Of a DNA stretch of 64,000 nucleotides, positions 1 through 8,794 are shown one piece after another. The DNA comes from Cephaloticoccus sp. (lineage in GTDB: Bacteria; Verrucomicrobiota; Verrucomicrobiia; Opitutales; Opitutaceae), in NCBI GenBank assembly GCA_030833445.1, contig JAURHD010000005.1, positions 1 to 64,000 of the forward strand. The letters run 5' to 3'. Under the pieces are notes generated by a model. That model was not told where the DNA came from, did not search any database, and saw only the letters and a program-made list of their open reading frames with translations. Made by a program: the position numbers and the translations under genes. Numbering within the stretch: the first letter of the stretch is position 1; every line of letters begins with the position of its first letter.

Positions 1-1
1 T

Positions 2-1117
2 TACCTTTCATGGTCTGGGTCCTTTCTGGGGCCCAGACTAACATCAAAGGTGGCTCAAAATAGCGAGGTCAGGTCAGGTGTCCTGGCCGCGCGCTATATC
101 GCCGCCGATACTTCGCGCGAAACCAACCTTGCTCCCACCTTTGGTCTGAAGATCGACTTTGCAGGCGGTCTGGCAGTTCGCGGCTCAGCCACCATCTCCA
201 ATCGTTTTCCAATTTCCGCCATGAGCCACCGGGTTGATACATCCACCGGCGGTGGCCCCGGTATCAATTACGCCTTCGTGTATGATCCGCAGCGTGATCA
301 ATCCTACGATGTCCAACGCAATGAGGACCTAAACCCGGATATCGTGCCCGAAGGGGCGGTAACCCAGAGCATCGGTTTGCTCTACCGGCGCGGCGAGATC
401 CACCGGTTCCGCGCCAGTCTGGATTTTGTGGATACCAGCAAAGAAAATGAACTGCTCTTTCTGGAGCCACAAACAATCCTGAACTTGGAATCGCTTTGGC
501 CGGAGCGTGTAGTCCGTGCCCCCCTTAATCCAGGGGACACCAAATCGGCGGGAAGAGTCGAATCGGTGCTGACCGGTCTCATTAATGTTTCTTCGCGGCA
601 CTCGCAGAATTGGAACGGTTCACTGGACTACACTTGGATGAATTTTCTGGGAGGGAGATTGGATGCGAGCACCCGCTTGGTCGTTTTCCAAAAATACGAG
701 CGCCAAGTCCTGCCGGGCAGTCCCGTAATTGACGAACTGGTATCACCCGACGGCACCGCCTCGGGATTAATGAAATATCGCGCCAAGCGGAATCTCAGTT
801 GGATCGGGCGACGGTATGGTTTCAGTGCGGATAGTCATAACTACCATTCGCGGATTCTGCCGGCACCGGAACGACCGGCGCAAGGCAGTGACCGCATCGC
901 GCGATTTTGGCAGTATGACTTCTTTGTTCAGACTAATCTGGCCCATTGGATCCCGTGCCTGAGCAAACTGGATCAAATGACCGCACAGCTACGGATTAAT
1001 AATATATTCGACACTCCATTCCCGGAGTATGCCAACGACGCCTCAGGTGCGGGAGTGCAGGCGTATGGCGATTGGCGCGGCCGGACTATTTCGCTGTCTT
1101 TGACGACTACGTTCTAG
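2..1117 (+). CDS. TonB-dependent outer-membrane receptor, C-terminal part
   Basis: This is the tail of an outer-membrane beta-barrel receptor that would import a ligand using TonB energy. The frame is open from base 2 with no stop, so the gene starts upstream of the window; the GTG at 50 is only an internal codon. The visible 370 or so residues are alternating aromatic/polar strands typical of barrel walls (for example WNGSLDYTWMNF, RFWQYDFFVQTNL), followed by the late-barrel motif QLRINNIFDTPFPEY. The protein ends in a run of alternating hydrophobic residues closing with Phe (ISLSLTTTF), the usual barrel insertion signal. The plug and TonB box lie outside the window. The ligand cannot be told; large receptor families of this kind are common in Opitutae. 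Confidence 0.88.
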   Translation, partial: YLSWSGSFLGPRLTSKVAQNSEVRSGVLAARYIAADTSRETNLAPTFGLKIDFAGGLAVRGSATISNRFPISAMSHRVDTSTGGGPGINYAFVYDPQRDQSYDVQRNEDLNPDIVPEGAVTQSIGLLYRRGEIHRFRASLDFVDTSKENELLFLEPQTILNLESLWPERVVRAPLNPGDTKSAGRVESVLTGLINVSSRHSQNWNGSLDYTWMNFLGGRLDASTRLVVFQKYERQVLPGSPVIDELVSPDGTASGLMKYRAKRNLSWIGRRYGFSADSHNYHSRILPAPERPAQGSDRIARFWQYDFFVQTNLAHWIPCLSKLDQMTAQLRINNIFDTPFPEYANDASGAGVQAYGDWRGRTISLSLTTTF

Positions 1118-1177
1118 CCAAATATTTCTACTCGAAATGGGGTCGCAAGCCTTGCAGGGTCACTGCTTCATTCCGTC

Positions 1178-2248
1178 ATGGCTAACAAAACGTTACTCGT
1201 CACCGGTTCATCGGGTCTCATCGGCTCCGAGGTCTGCGGCTATTTTTCAAAATTGGGCTATTCCATTCACGGCGTAGACAACAACCAGCGCGCCGTCTTT
1301 TTCGGTCCACAAGGTGACACCCGTTGGAACCAACAGCGGCTGGAGAAGGAACTGACCGGCTTTACCCATCATGAGCTCGATATCCGGGACCGCACCGGCG
1401 TCTTGGCCCTAATTCAGCAGATAAAGCCTTCCGTTATCGTTCACACCGCAGCCCAGCCTTCCCACGACCGGGCTGCAGCTATCCCATTTGACGATTTCGA
1501 CACCAACGCAGTCGGCACGCTCAACCTGCTTGAAGCCGCCCGCCAGGCCTGCCCTGAGTCTCCGTTTGTGCACATGAGCACGAATAAAGTTTATGGGGAT
1601 GCTCCCAACGCCATTGCGTTGAAAGAAATGGAAACTCGCTGGGATTACGCCGATGCTGCCTATGAGCATGGTATCCCGGAGACGTTTACCATCGATCAAT
1701 CGAAGCACTCTCTGTTCGGGGCTTCGAAGGTCGCTGCCGATGTCATGGTGCAGGAATATGGCCGCTATTTCGGTATGCCGACCTGTTGCCTCCGCGGCGG
1801 CTGTCTGACTGGTCCAAATCATACCGGAGTCGAACTGCACGGCTTCCTCTCCTACCTCGTAAAGTGTAATCTGGAAGGCCGTGAATACAAAGTCTTCGGC
1901 TATAAAGGCAAACAGGTCCGGGACAACATCCACTCACTGGACGTGGCCCGGTTCATGGCTGCATTCGTCGAAGCTCCACGCGCGGGTGAAGTTTACAATC
2001 TAGGCGGAGGCAAAGCCAACAGCACCTCGATATTGGAGGCATTCAAAATTGCGGAAAACTATTCCGGACAACCGCAGGTGTTCACCTACGTTGATCAAAA
2101 CCGCGCGGGTGACCACATCTGCTATTACTCGGATCTGCGCAAAATGCGCGCTCACTACCCGGCGTGGGATATCACCCAGTCGCTGGAAGACACCATTCAC
2201 CAAATTGTCCAAGCGTGGAGAAAACGCTCTTCCAGCGCTACCGCATGA
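1178..2248 (+). CDS. Extended SDR, CDP-paratose 2-epimerase-like
   Basis: This is a nucleotide-sugar epimerase or dehydratase of the extended short-chain dehydrogenase family, cytoplasmic and NAD-dependent. The Rossmann motif TGSSGLIGS is at residues 9-17. The block [19 protein letters not shown] (33-51) and the later [19 protein letters not shown] resemble the CDP-paratose 2-epimerase (tyvelose epimerase) branch. The catalytic motif reads F180-G-A-S-K184, so the usual Tyr of YxxxK is Phe. I believe this occurs in part of the subfamily, but activity by the standard mechanism is uncertain. The protein is 356 aa, normal for the family. The stop overlaps the next start (ATGA), suggesting translational coupling to the YfhO-like gene. 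A second family member lies at 6589-7656. The substrate is unknown. Confidence 0.85.
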   Translation: MANKTLLVTGSSGLIGSEVCGYFSKLGYSIHGVDNNQRAVFFGPQGDTRWNQQRLEKELTGFTHHELDIRDRTGVLALIQQIKPSVIVHTAAQPSHDRAAAIPFDDFDTNAVGTLNLLEAARQACPESPFVHMSTNKVYGDAPNAIALKEMETRWDYADAAYEHGIPETFTIDQSKHSLFGASKVAADVMVQEYGRYFGMPTCCLRGGCLTGPNHTGVELHGFLSYLVKCNLEGREYKVFGYKGKQVRDNIHSLDVARFMAAFVEAPRAGEVYNLGGGKANSTSILEAFKIAENYSGQPQVFTYVDQNRAGDHICYYSDLRKMRAHYPAWDITQSLEDTIHQIVQAWRKRSSSATA

Positions 2249-5235
2249 TGCGATCTTGGTTTGATGTCCGTAGTCTGATCTTGACGGTATTGCTGGCCTT
2301 GGCGGCGGCCATGCCGGCGATCACAACCAGTGTCGAAAATCGGAATTACTACTTTTTCGACATCACCCTGACATCAAACACTCAGGGTTCCACCCAGTTT
2401 TTCTGGGACTTGGGCAACGGATTCTCAGAATTCAACTCTTCCCGTCAGCCGATCAAAATTGAACCGGAGCCCGTGGTTTACCGGTTCATGATGCCCATGG
2501 GCCGATTCACAGCCTTGCGCTTCGATCCCATCGACGGAATAGGCCATTTCACTTTTTCCCATGCCCAGATCGTCGATCGGCGCGGTCGCATAGTGCATGT
2601 GTTCGGTCCCGACGATCTGCAACCTGGTGGAAACATCACGAGCGCAAAACGAGATGGGCTAAAGCTCTTGGTCGAGACCAGTCAGACATCCAACGATCCG
2701 ATTTTCAACCTGCGCCTCTCGGAACCCCTCATCCTCAAGACGGATGCCCGAATTTGGTGGGAACTGGGTTGGCCGGCCGCATGGCCAGTCCTCCTGCTCG
2801 GTTGTTTGTTAAGTTGCCCATTTGTAGCTCGCGGGCTTTCGCGGGTCTCCTTGAAAGTGCTGGCCTATGCTGGGTCCATGCCAGTCGGCACCATTATGCT
2901 GACGGGGGCGATCATTGTGGCGATCCAATGCCATCCAGTGTTGTTTCAGGGGCGGTCATTCGCCTCGCCGAACAATGGTGGGCACATGCTCTACGAGAGC
3001 CTACCCACCCTGCCTGGGGATACCGACGCCATGTCGGCCAACACCGGCAGTTCCGATACCGGTGCCCTGCTTTTTCAGCATCTATACTATCCCATGGTTC
3101 AACGGGATGCCTTGCAGGCGGGTGAATTGCCCTTGTGGAATCGCTATTCACTCAGCGGTGAACCGTTGCTTGGTCAGGGCCAATCCATGTTCGGTGATCC
3201 ATTCAACTTTATCACCATTGTCGCGGACGGCGCAGCCTGGGCCTGGGACATTCGATTCCTGATCGCCCGTTGGTTGCTGGCATGCTCCTTGGGGGGAATA
3301 GTCTGGCTGTTGACCCGCCGCATCGGCCCGGCAATTCTCACCACAATCGGCGCAGGCTTCCTAGGATTCTTTACATACCGACTGGTCCATCCGGCAAATT
3401 TCAGTGTCTGTTATTCGCCATTGATTCTGCTCGCATGGTGTGGCCTGCACGGCGCCATAAGCCCGCGCAGCATGGCTCGATGGCTGGCAGCCTTGGTTGC
3501 AGCCAACTGGGTGGTGCTGACCAGTGGCACGGTCAAAGAAGCCTATATGCTGATCGCAGGTTTGAATCTTGCCGGAGTAGTCCTGCTGCTCCTCCGCCCC
3601 GAGACGGTCGGACGTCGCTCCCGACTTTTAGGGGCCGCAAGCTTGGCGGGGCTTGGTTTCATCCTGATTTCGGCACCGGGTTGGATTTCTTTTCTCAGCA
3701 CATGGGCCCACTCTATGACTGGATATGATACGCCTCGTGCAGACACCCTGCGATGGTCGCATTTTGTAGGATTTTTTGACGACATTTTCTACCGCCAGAC
3801 GCAAAAGGATGAAAATGTCGTGGCCCCGGCCCTGAACTTCCTCTTTTTCGCGGGTTTCCTGTGGTGGTTTGTCCAACCACGCGTATGGCGCACGGCCAGG
3901 ACAGGCTGGGCCCTGCTCTTGGCATCTGCTGTGCCCTTCAGCCTGGCTTTTGGTTTGGTCCCGGCATCAGTGATCGAAAGGATTCCCTTCGTCGGCAACA
4001 TCGTGCACGTGGGCAATACATTCTCCTGTATCCTGCTCAGTCTTTTGGGCGTGTTTGCCGGTCTTGGATTTTCTGATGCCTGGTCCCGACTGGGCAAAAG
4101 TGAAACCCGAAACGCCATGGTGCGCTACTGGACGTTGGCTCTGCTCATTTTTGGCCTGTATTTTCTGACCACCAAGGAATTTGCCTACAGTCCTTTTTTC
4201 AGAGGGTATGCTCTATCCCTCGGCATCGTATTGTTAATCCTGCCGCTCGGCCTGCACTGGGGCTTGGCCAATCCAACCAAGCCCGGACCGATATGGGTCA
4301 TCCTCGCACTCGGCCTGCCATTGCTGTGTTGGCGGCACAGTCAGTATCGCGAATCATCCTTTGATCACTATGTGTTCATCCCCGGTCCCCGATCTGATCT
4401 CCATGCCCCATCACCGGCCATTGCGCTGCTGAAGGGTGATGTGGCAGAGCCGGGTCGGGTCAATGGATGGAGTTCCACCCTTTACGCCTCCTATAATACG
4501 GTGCCGCGCTTGGAAGGGGTCTACGGCGTCGATGCTGTGCGCAGTCAATACTACCATGAATTGGCCGATGCGCTGGGATTGCAACGAGTCTGGAACTGGG
4601 ACTGGCCGAATCGGGAATCTGAATCGCGCGACCTCATCAAGAAATACGATCTCTACAACGTGACTCATTGGGTCGCGACGCATCGAAATGGGGATCATCT
4701 CATTGATGGACTTAGATTGATTGGACAGGCAGATCTTGACGTCTATGCAAGTCCCTCCGCGTGGCCACGGGCGTTTTATTGCAATGGAGTGGTGGAATAC
4801 GACACACCGGCGGATTTTGCCCGACTCTTAATGGAGGGTAATGGCCGCCCGTTTGCCGCCATACATAAGGGTGATGGGTTAGATCTGCCCCGGTTAAACA
4901 CGGATGAAAGGCTGATTCAGCCGGCCAACGAATATCACTTCACACCTAACCGCACATCATTTAGAATCGAAGCACCCGGACCCGGGGTGGCAGTATTGAC
5001 CGAGACATACTACCAGAAGGACTTTCAGGTCACAGTTAATGGCCAATCGGCGGTTTATTTTCGGCTGAACCATGCCTTTCGGGGAGTCAAAATTCCGGCG
5101 GCGGGCACGTATGATATCACATACAACTATTGGCCCCAATATTTCACCCTCGCTCTGTGGCTCGCCCTTATTGGAGTCATGGGACTCCTTGGCGGACTGA
5201 TCTGGCTGTTCCGCTCCAAAGCGACGTTTGCCTGA
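2245..5235 (+). CDS. YfhO-like multi-pass membrane protein, probable GT-C glycosyltransferase
   Basis: This is a large integral membrane protein of about 996 aa. The likely start is the ATG at 2245 (or 2248), overlapping the stop of the preceding gene as ATGATG; the open frame runs further upstream but would overlap that gene by 85 bases. Order of parts: an N-terminal membrane segment (about residues 7-25), a periplasmic beta-rich domain to about residue 180, then a dozen or so hydrophobic segments, then a soluble region. Near the C-terminus come [13 protein letters not shown] and [10 protein letters not shown], matching the YfhO family ending, followed by a last membrane helix. YfhO proteins are linked to glycosylation of lipoteichoic acid or other envelope glycans. 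Here the likely role is transfer of a sugar from a polyprenyl-phosphate donor outside the membrane; donor and acceptor are unknown. Confidence 0.75.
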   Translation: MMRSWFDVRSLILTVLLALAAAMPAITTSVENRNYYFFDITLTSNTQGSTQFFWDLGNGFSEFNSSRQPIKIEPEPVVYRFMMPMGRFTALRFDPIDGIGHFTFSHAQIVDRRGRIVHVFGPDDLQPGGNITSAKRDGLKLLVETSQTSNDPIFNLRLSEPLILKTDARIWWELGWPAAWPVLLLGCLLSCPFVARGLSRVSLKVLAYAGSMPVGTIMLTGAIIVAIQCHPVLFQGRSFASPNNGGHMLYESLPTLPGDTDAMSANTGSSDTGALLFQHLYYPMVQRDALQAGELPLWNRYSLSGEPLLGQGQSMFGDPFNFITIVADGAAWAWDIRFLIARWLLACSLGGIVWLLTRRIGPAILTTIGAGFLGFFTYRLVHPANFSVCYSPLILLAWCGLHGAISPRSMARWLAALVAANWVVLTSGTVKEAYMLIAGLNLAGVVLLLLRPETVGRRSRLLGAASLAGLGFILISAPGWISFLSTWAHSMTGYDTPRADTLRWSHFVGFFDDIFYRQTQKDENVVAPALNFLFFAGFLWWFVQPRVWRTARTGWALLLASAVPFSLAFGLVPASVIERIPFVGNIVHVGNTFSCILLSLLGVFAGLGFSDAWSRLGKSETRNAMVRYWTLALLIFGLYFLTTKEFAYSPFFRGYALSLGIVLLILPLGLHWGLANPTKPGPIWVILALGLPLLCWRHSQYRESSFDHYVFIPGPRSDLHAPSPAIALLKGDVAEPGRVNGWSSTLYASYNTVPRLEGVYGVDAVRSQYYHELADALGLQRVWNWDWPNRESESRDLIKKYDLYNVTHWVATHRNGDHLIDGLRLIGQADLDVYASPSAWPRAFYCNGVVEYDTPADFARLLMEGNGRPFAAIHKGDGLDLPRLNTDERLIQPANEYHFTPNRTSFRIEAPGPGVAVLTETYYQKDFQVTVNGQSAVYFRLNHAFRGVKIPAAGTYDITYNYWPQYFTLALWLALIGVMGLLGGLIWLFRSKATFA

Positions 5236-5249
5236 AGCTGTGCCTCTTG

Positions 5250-6011
5250 ATGAAAATCAATAACCTGCGGTTTCCGCCGCTACCCGCCAAGCCGAAGCTC
5301 TCCGTTGTGGTTCCGCTATTCAACGAGCGCGCCACCATAACCACCGCCCTCGATGCTATCACCAGCAAGCGCATTACCGGATGGGAAATTGAGGTCATCA
5401 TTGTGGAAAGCAACTCGACCGACGGAACCAGAGAACTCGTGCAGACCTATGCGGATCGCCCAGGGGTCAAACTCTTACTGGAAGAAAGACCGCAGGGAAA
5501 AGGACATGCCGTTCGACATGGGTTCAACCACGCCACAGGGGATGTATTACTTATTCAAGATGGTGATTTGGAATACGACCTGGCCGACTACGAAAAACTA
5601 CTCGCCCCCATCATGTCCGGTGAGCACACCTTCGTGCTCGGATCCCGACACAGTAACAGCTTGTTTATTCGTAAATTTGACGAGCAGGTGCTGCATGCCT
5701 TCGCCCTCAACGCCGGTCACTGGTTTTTCACCGCCCTTATTGATGTGTCTCTGGGTCTGAAGCTTCGCGATCCATTTACCATGTATAAGGTTTTTCGACG
5801 CGAATGCCTCGCCGGATTGAGTTTTGAAGCAAACCGTTTCGACTTCGATTGGGAGTTGCTCATCAAACTGGTTCGAAAGGGTCATATCCCAATCGAAATC
5901 CCGGTGAAATATACCTCCCGCTCATTCAAGGAGGGCAAAAAGGTCTCCATGTTCCGGGATCCTCCCACATGGCTATGGGCGTGGGCCAAATACCGATTCC
6001 AGCGGCTCTAA
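5250..6011 (+). CDS. GT2 glycosyltransferase (polyprenyl-phosphate sugar synthase type)
   Basis: This cytoplasmic or membrane-associated GT-A fold enzyme has 253 aa. The start is the ATG at 5250, 12 bases after the YfhO-like gene; the longer open frame would overlap that gene. The sequence opens with LSVVVPLFNERATI (residues 17-30), has the nucleotide-binding VESNSTDGT (52-60) and the metal-binding QDGDLEYD (103-110). These are hallmarks of DPM1-like GT2 enzymes, which move a sugar from a nucleotide to polyprenyl phosphate. There is no C-terminal membrane pair, unlike the gene at 15150. Adjacent to the YfhO-like protein, it could make the lipid-linked donor that protein uses (inference). The sugar is not predictable. 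Confidence 0.85.
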   Translation: MKINNLRFPPLPAKPKLSVVVPLFNERATITTALDAITSKRITGWEIEVIIVESNSTDGTRELVQTYADRPGVKLLLEERPQGKGHAVRHGFNHATGDVLLIQDGDLEYDLADYEKLLAPIMSGEHTFVLGSRHSNSLFIRKFDEQVLHAFALNAGHWFFTALIDVSLGLKLRDPFTMYKVFRRECLAGLSFEANRFDFDWELLIKLVRKGHIPIEIPVKYTSRSFKEGKKVSMFRDPPTWLWAWAKYRFQRL

Positions 6012-6024
6012 ACTTGTCCGCCGA

Positions 6025-6468
6025 TCAGCGGACATAAGCTATCCAATAACGCGTTGGCGGTGTCCGCCACTTGCTCCATGTGTCATCCCAGTTGATGGCC
6101 TCGCCGGAATAATCAACATCGCCCGATTTGCCGCCGCGAAATGCCGCACGTGCCCGGACCACAACCTTGGTCCCGACTTTGCCAGACGTAATTGTAACTA
6201 CGCGCTCAATCTTTGCTCCAGACTTCTCCTCATAACAGATTCCTGTCCAATTTTGACCTCCGTCAGTGGAATACTCGGCATGAAAAAAGCCCACATACTC
6301 ACCATCAGTGGCGCTAGTGCTGGCTTGGACTGCCACCCGCACCTGACTGTCGGATTGAACCTCATTGGGAAGTTCCGCCGATACCGTGCGGTCGACCGCG
6401 AATGCCGACAGGGCAACCGAGCAAAACAATATGGCGAAGGATGGGAGACGACCTAGTAGTTGTTTCAT
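6025..6468 (-). CDS. Small secreted protein with one Asp-box motif
   Basis: I do not recognise a family. From the ATG at 6468 the protein has 147 aa. It begins with a clear signal peptide: MKQ, hydrophobic FAILFCSVALSAFA, likely cleaved after AFA. A GAGG sequence sits at normal spacing before this ATG, which is why I prefer it over the longer frame. The mature part is beta-rich and contains YSTDGGQNW, an Asp-box (SxDxGxxW) as found singly in many extracellular beta proteins. It ends with RTPPTRYWIAYVR. It is the only minus-strand gene among the plus-strand genes from 1178 to 14214. A hairpin, TGTCCGC/GCGGACA at 6015-6034, overlaps its stop and lies between the two convergent genes, but no T-tract follows. 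Confidence 0.7.
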   Translation of the reverse strand: MKQLLGRLPSFAILFCSVALSAFAVDRTVSAELPNEVQSDSQVRVAVQASTSATDGEYVGFFHAEYSTDGGQNWTGICYEEKSGAKIERVVTITSGKVGTKVVVRARAAFRGGKSGDVDYSGEAINWDDTWSKWRTPPTRYWIAYVR

Positions 6469-6588
6469 GTGATGCCTCGCATATAAGAGCATAAGACCCG
6501 GGTCATCAACCTCGAAAATGCTGCCCACACCTGAATGGAGGCATTTCACGCTTCACCTGAAGTCGGCGGTCTGTTTCCCTCTCAAGAC

Positions 6589-7656
6589 ATGCGTATTCTT
6601 ATCACCGGCATCTGTGGCTTTGTCGGCAGCACCCTGGCTCGAGAACTTTTGGCTTTGGGCCACGAAGTTTTCGGATTCGATAATTTTATCCGCAATGGAA
6701 GTGAGACCAACCGCAAGCCTTTGGAGCAACTCGGAGCCCAGATAATCACTGCCGATTTGCGGGATGCCGCCCAGATAGAAAAGCTGCCTGGTGCAGATTT
6801 CGTCATTGATGCCGCGGCCAATCCCAGCGTCCTCGCGGGGGTGGATGGCAAAACCAGCAGTCGCGAACTGGTGGACCACAACCTCGTGGGAACGATCAAT
6901 ATACTGGAATACTGCAAGTCTCACCAAGCTGGATTTGTGCTGCTTTCAACGTCCCGCGTTTATGCCATCGCCCCCTTGAACACCTTGCCTGTGGTGGTGC
7001 TCAATGACGCGCTGACTCCGGATACATCACAGTCCCTTCCAACCGGTCTGACCGTTAATGGACTGGATGAAACATTCTCCACGCAAGCCCCCATCTCTCT
7101 TTACGGAGCAACCAAATTGTCTTCCGAATTACTGGCTTTGGAATACGGTGAAACCTTTGGCTTTCCTGTATTTATCAACCGTTGCGGAGTTCTGGCCGGC
7201 GCCGGACAGTTCGGTCGTGCTGACCAAGGCATATTCGCCTACTGGATCAATGCGTGGCTGAGAAAACGTCCGCTAAAGTATCTGGGTTTCGGGGGCCATG
7301 GGTATCAGGTGCGCGATTGTCTGCATCCTCGCGATCTCGTTTCCGTCATTTTGCAACAACTCGCGGCGCCAAAATTGAAAGCTGAAGACCGGGTCGCCAA
7401 TTTTTCCGGAGGGACCGGCTCGGCCATGTCACTCAAACAATTAAGTGACTGGTGTGCGTCACGATTCGGATCACACGAAGTGATACGCGACGGTTCAGCT
7501 CGGCAGTTTGATATCCCTTGGATTGTGCTGGATCATGGCAAGGCCAACCGCCTTTGGAAATGGCATCCGACTACTGACACCACGACAATCCTTGAAGAAA
7601 TTGCCTGCCATGCGGAGGCCAATCCCACTTGGTTGGAATTGTCCGCCCCACGTTGA
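6589..7656 (+). CDS. Extended SDR, CDP-paratose 2-epimerase-like (second copy)
   Basis: This is a NAD-dependent nucleotide-sugar epimerase or dehydratase of 355 aa. The start chosen is the ATG at 6589, directly before the Rossmann strand RILITGICGFVGS; upstream codons would add an unlikely extension. The catalytic set is intact: S120/T121 in LLSTSRVY and Y172-G-A-T-K176. NGLDETFSTQAPISLYGATK and the downstream NRCGVLAGAGQFG resemble the CDP-paratose/tyvelose epimerase branch, as does the gene at 1178. The two copies are clearly diverged from each other, so they probably act on different substrates or at different steps. The product presumably enters the glycan made by the surrounding glycosyltransferases. 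Confidence 0.85.
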   Translation: MRILITGICGFVGSTLARELLALGHEVFGFDNFIRNGSETNRKPLEQLGAQIITADLRDAAQIEKLPGADFVIDAAANPSVLAGVDGKTSSRELVDHNLVGTINILEYCKSHQAGFVLLSTSRVYAIAPLNTLPVVVLNDALTPDTSQSLPTGLTVNGLDETFSTQAPISLYGATKLSSELLALEYGETFGFPVFINRCGVLAGAGQFGRADQGIFAYWINAWLRKRPLKYLGFGGHGYQVRDCLHPRDLVSVILQQLAAPKLKAEDRVANFSGGTGSAMSLKQLSDWCASRFGSHEVIRDGSARQFDIPWIVLDHGKANRLWKWHPTTDTTTILEEIACHAEANPTWLELSAPR

Positions 7657-7897
7657 CCCGCTGTGTCGAGCACGCTGGGCCAGCCCATAGGAGAAAAGGG
7701 GCACGTATAACAACAGCTCACCTGCGTGCTATCCGGTTGATCACCATGTCCACATGCTCATGGTCAACGCATCTGGAACAAACAGACCCATCCCGCCAAC
7801 TTGTGAGCCAATCCAATCCTAACCACCCTTTTGCGGATAAGCGGGACTATCATCACCTGACATTTTTTCTCCCCTATGTTCGGCCCCTGCACGACAT

Positions 7898-8794
7898 ATG
7901 AACGGGGAATTCTTACTGCGATTCCTTGATGGTCATACCGACCTTTACTGGCCATTGGCGGTGGGGGCCTCGTTCCTGCTACTGACATCGGCCTGTTGGC
8001 CCCGATCCAACGGTGCTACGCGTGCCAGAGCACCAAACCCTTGGCTGTTTCCACTGTTAATCTTGGTGGTTTTGGTCTCTTGGCGCTGGCCGTTTCTGCT
8101 TTTTGGCAATGAACTAAACACGGATGAGAGCCAGTTCATTGCGGGCGCCCTGACCCTCCGGCATGATCCATTATTCTGGCGTTCGGTCGATGGCATGACC
8201 GCTGGCCCGTTGGTGTATTACGTGTTGGTGCCATGGACACTGATTGGGCTCCCACTGGATTATTTTACCGCGCGGCTAACCGCAATGTTACTCATCTGGT
8301 CAGCGCTTTGCATTTGCTACCTCGTTTTGCGCAAAAATTACGGAGAACACACCGCCCGGTTAGGTTTGCTGCCGGGTGTGCTCTATTTCGCATCAATTGT
8401 ATCCGACGATTTGAATCACTATTCTTCGGAACTGGTGTCGCTGCCTTTGACCGCAGCCGGCGTCGCCATGCTCACCACCCTCCAGAAGAAAAATTCTCCC
8501 GGTTATGGAAGATGGCTATTACTTGGCTTAGTGGCCGGACTCCATCCTTGGGCGAAACTGCAAACAGGGCCCATCGGCGCGCTCTTGGCCTTGTTTGCTC
8601 TGGTGATTCTCCTGCGTTGGGAAAATACCAAACCTGGCACTAAAATCCGACAGTCCATTGCCCTGGCCGGGGGACTATTGATCCCAGCAGTTATCGTGGT
8701 CATAGCCACTGCCTGTGGCGGCGTCTGGCGGGATTTCTATCAAGGTTATATTGTTCAGAATCTCATCTATGCAGGGGCAAGCCTTTCTGAATAG
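7898..8794 (+). CDS. GT-C type membrane glycosyltransferase, N-terminal part (interrupted by TAG)
   Basis: This is the first 298 codons of a multi-pass membrane protein with about eight or nine hydrophobic segments. The first periplasmic loop has the acidic motif NTDESQFIAG, which resembles the catalytic DE motif of GT39/GT-C enzymes using polyprenyl-phosphate sugars. The frame ends at a TAG (8792-8794). The same frame then runs on without another stop into the open frame to 10471, which starts with more membrane helices. The truncated product would lack the last helices and the periplasmic domain, so the gene is probably inactive unless the TAG is read through or is a sequence error. The ATG at 7898 follows a 241-base gap with no recognisable gene. 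Confidence 0.75.
   Translation: MNGEFLLRFLDGHTDLYWPLAVGASFLLLTSACWPRSNGATRARAPNPWLFPLLILVVLVSWRWPFLLFGNELNTDESQFIAGALTLRHDPLFWRSVDGMTAGPLVYYVLVPWTLIGLPLDYFTARLTAMLLIWSALCICYLVLRKNYGEHTARLGLLPGVLYFASIVSDDLNHYSSELVSLPLTAAGVAMLTTLQKKNSPGYGRWLLLGLVAGLHPWAKLQTGPIGALLALFALVILLRWENTKPGTKIRQSIALAGGLLIPAVIVVIATACGGVWRDFYQGYIVQNLIYAGASLSE
8792..8794 (+). other. In-frame amber codon splitting one gene
   Basis: The codon TAG sits between GCC-TTT-CTG-A and TGG-CTA. Codons on both sides belong to the same frame, and no other stop occurs between 7898 and 10469. A single C-to-T change from CAG (Gln) would restore one gene of about 857 residues. Confidence 0.85.

Noticed and set aside
50-1117. GTG at base 50 as start of the first gene
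   Set aside because: The frame is open to base 2 and the protein is a C-terminal barrel part, so the real start is upstream of the window.
6497-6506. Palindrome GACCCGGGTC between divergent genes
   Set aside because: Ten bases of palindrome alone are weak evidence for an operator, and no promoter elements at sensible distances support it.
7657-7897. Gap of 241 bases with a T-run at about 7863
   Set aside because: There is no stem before the Ts, so it is not a terminator, and no frame here looks coding. A partial inverted repeat around 7737-7768 (ACCATG/CATGGT) is too short to call.
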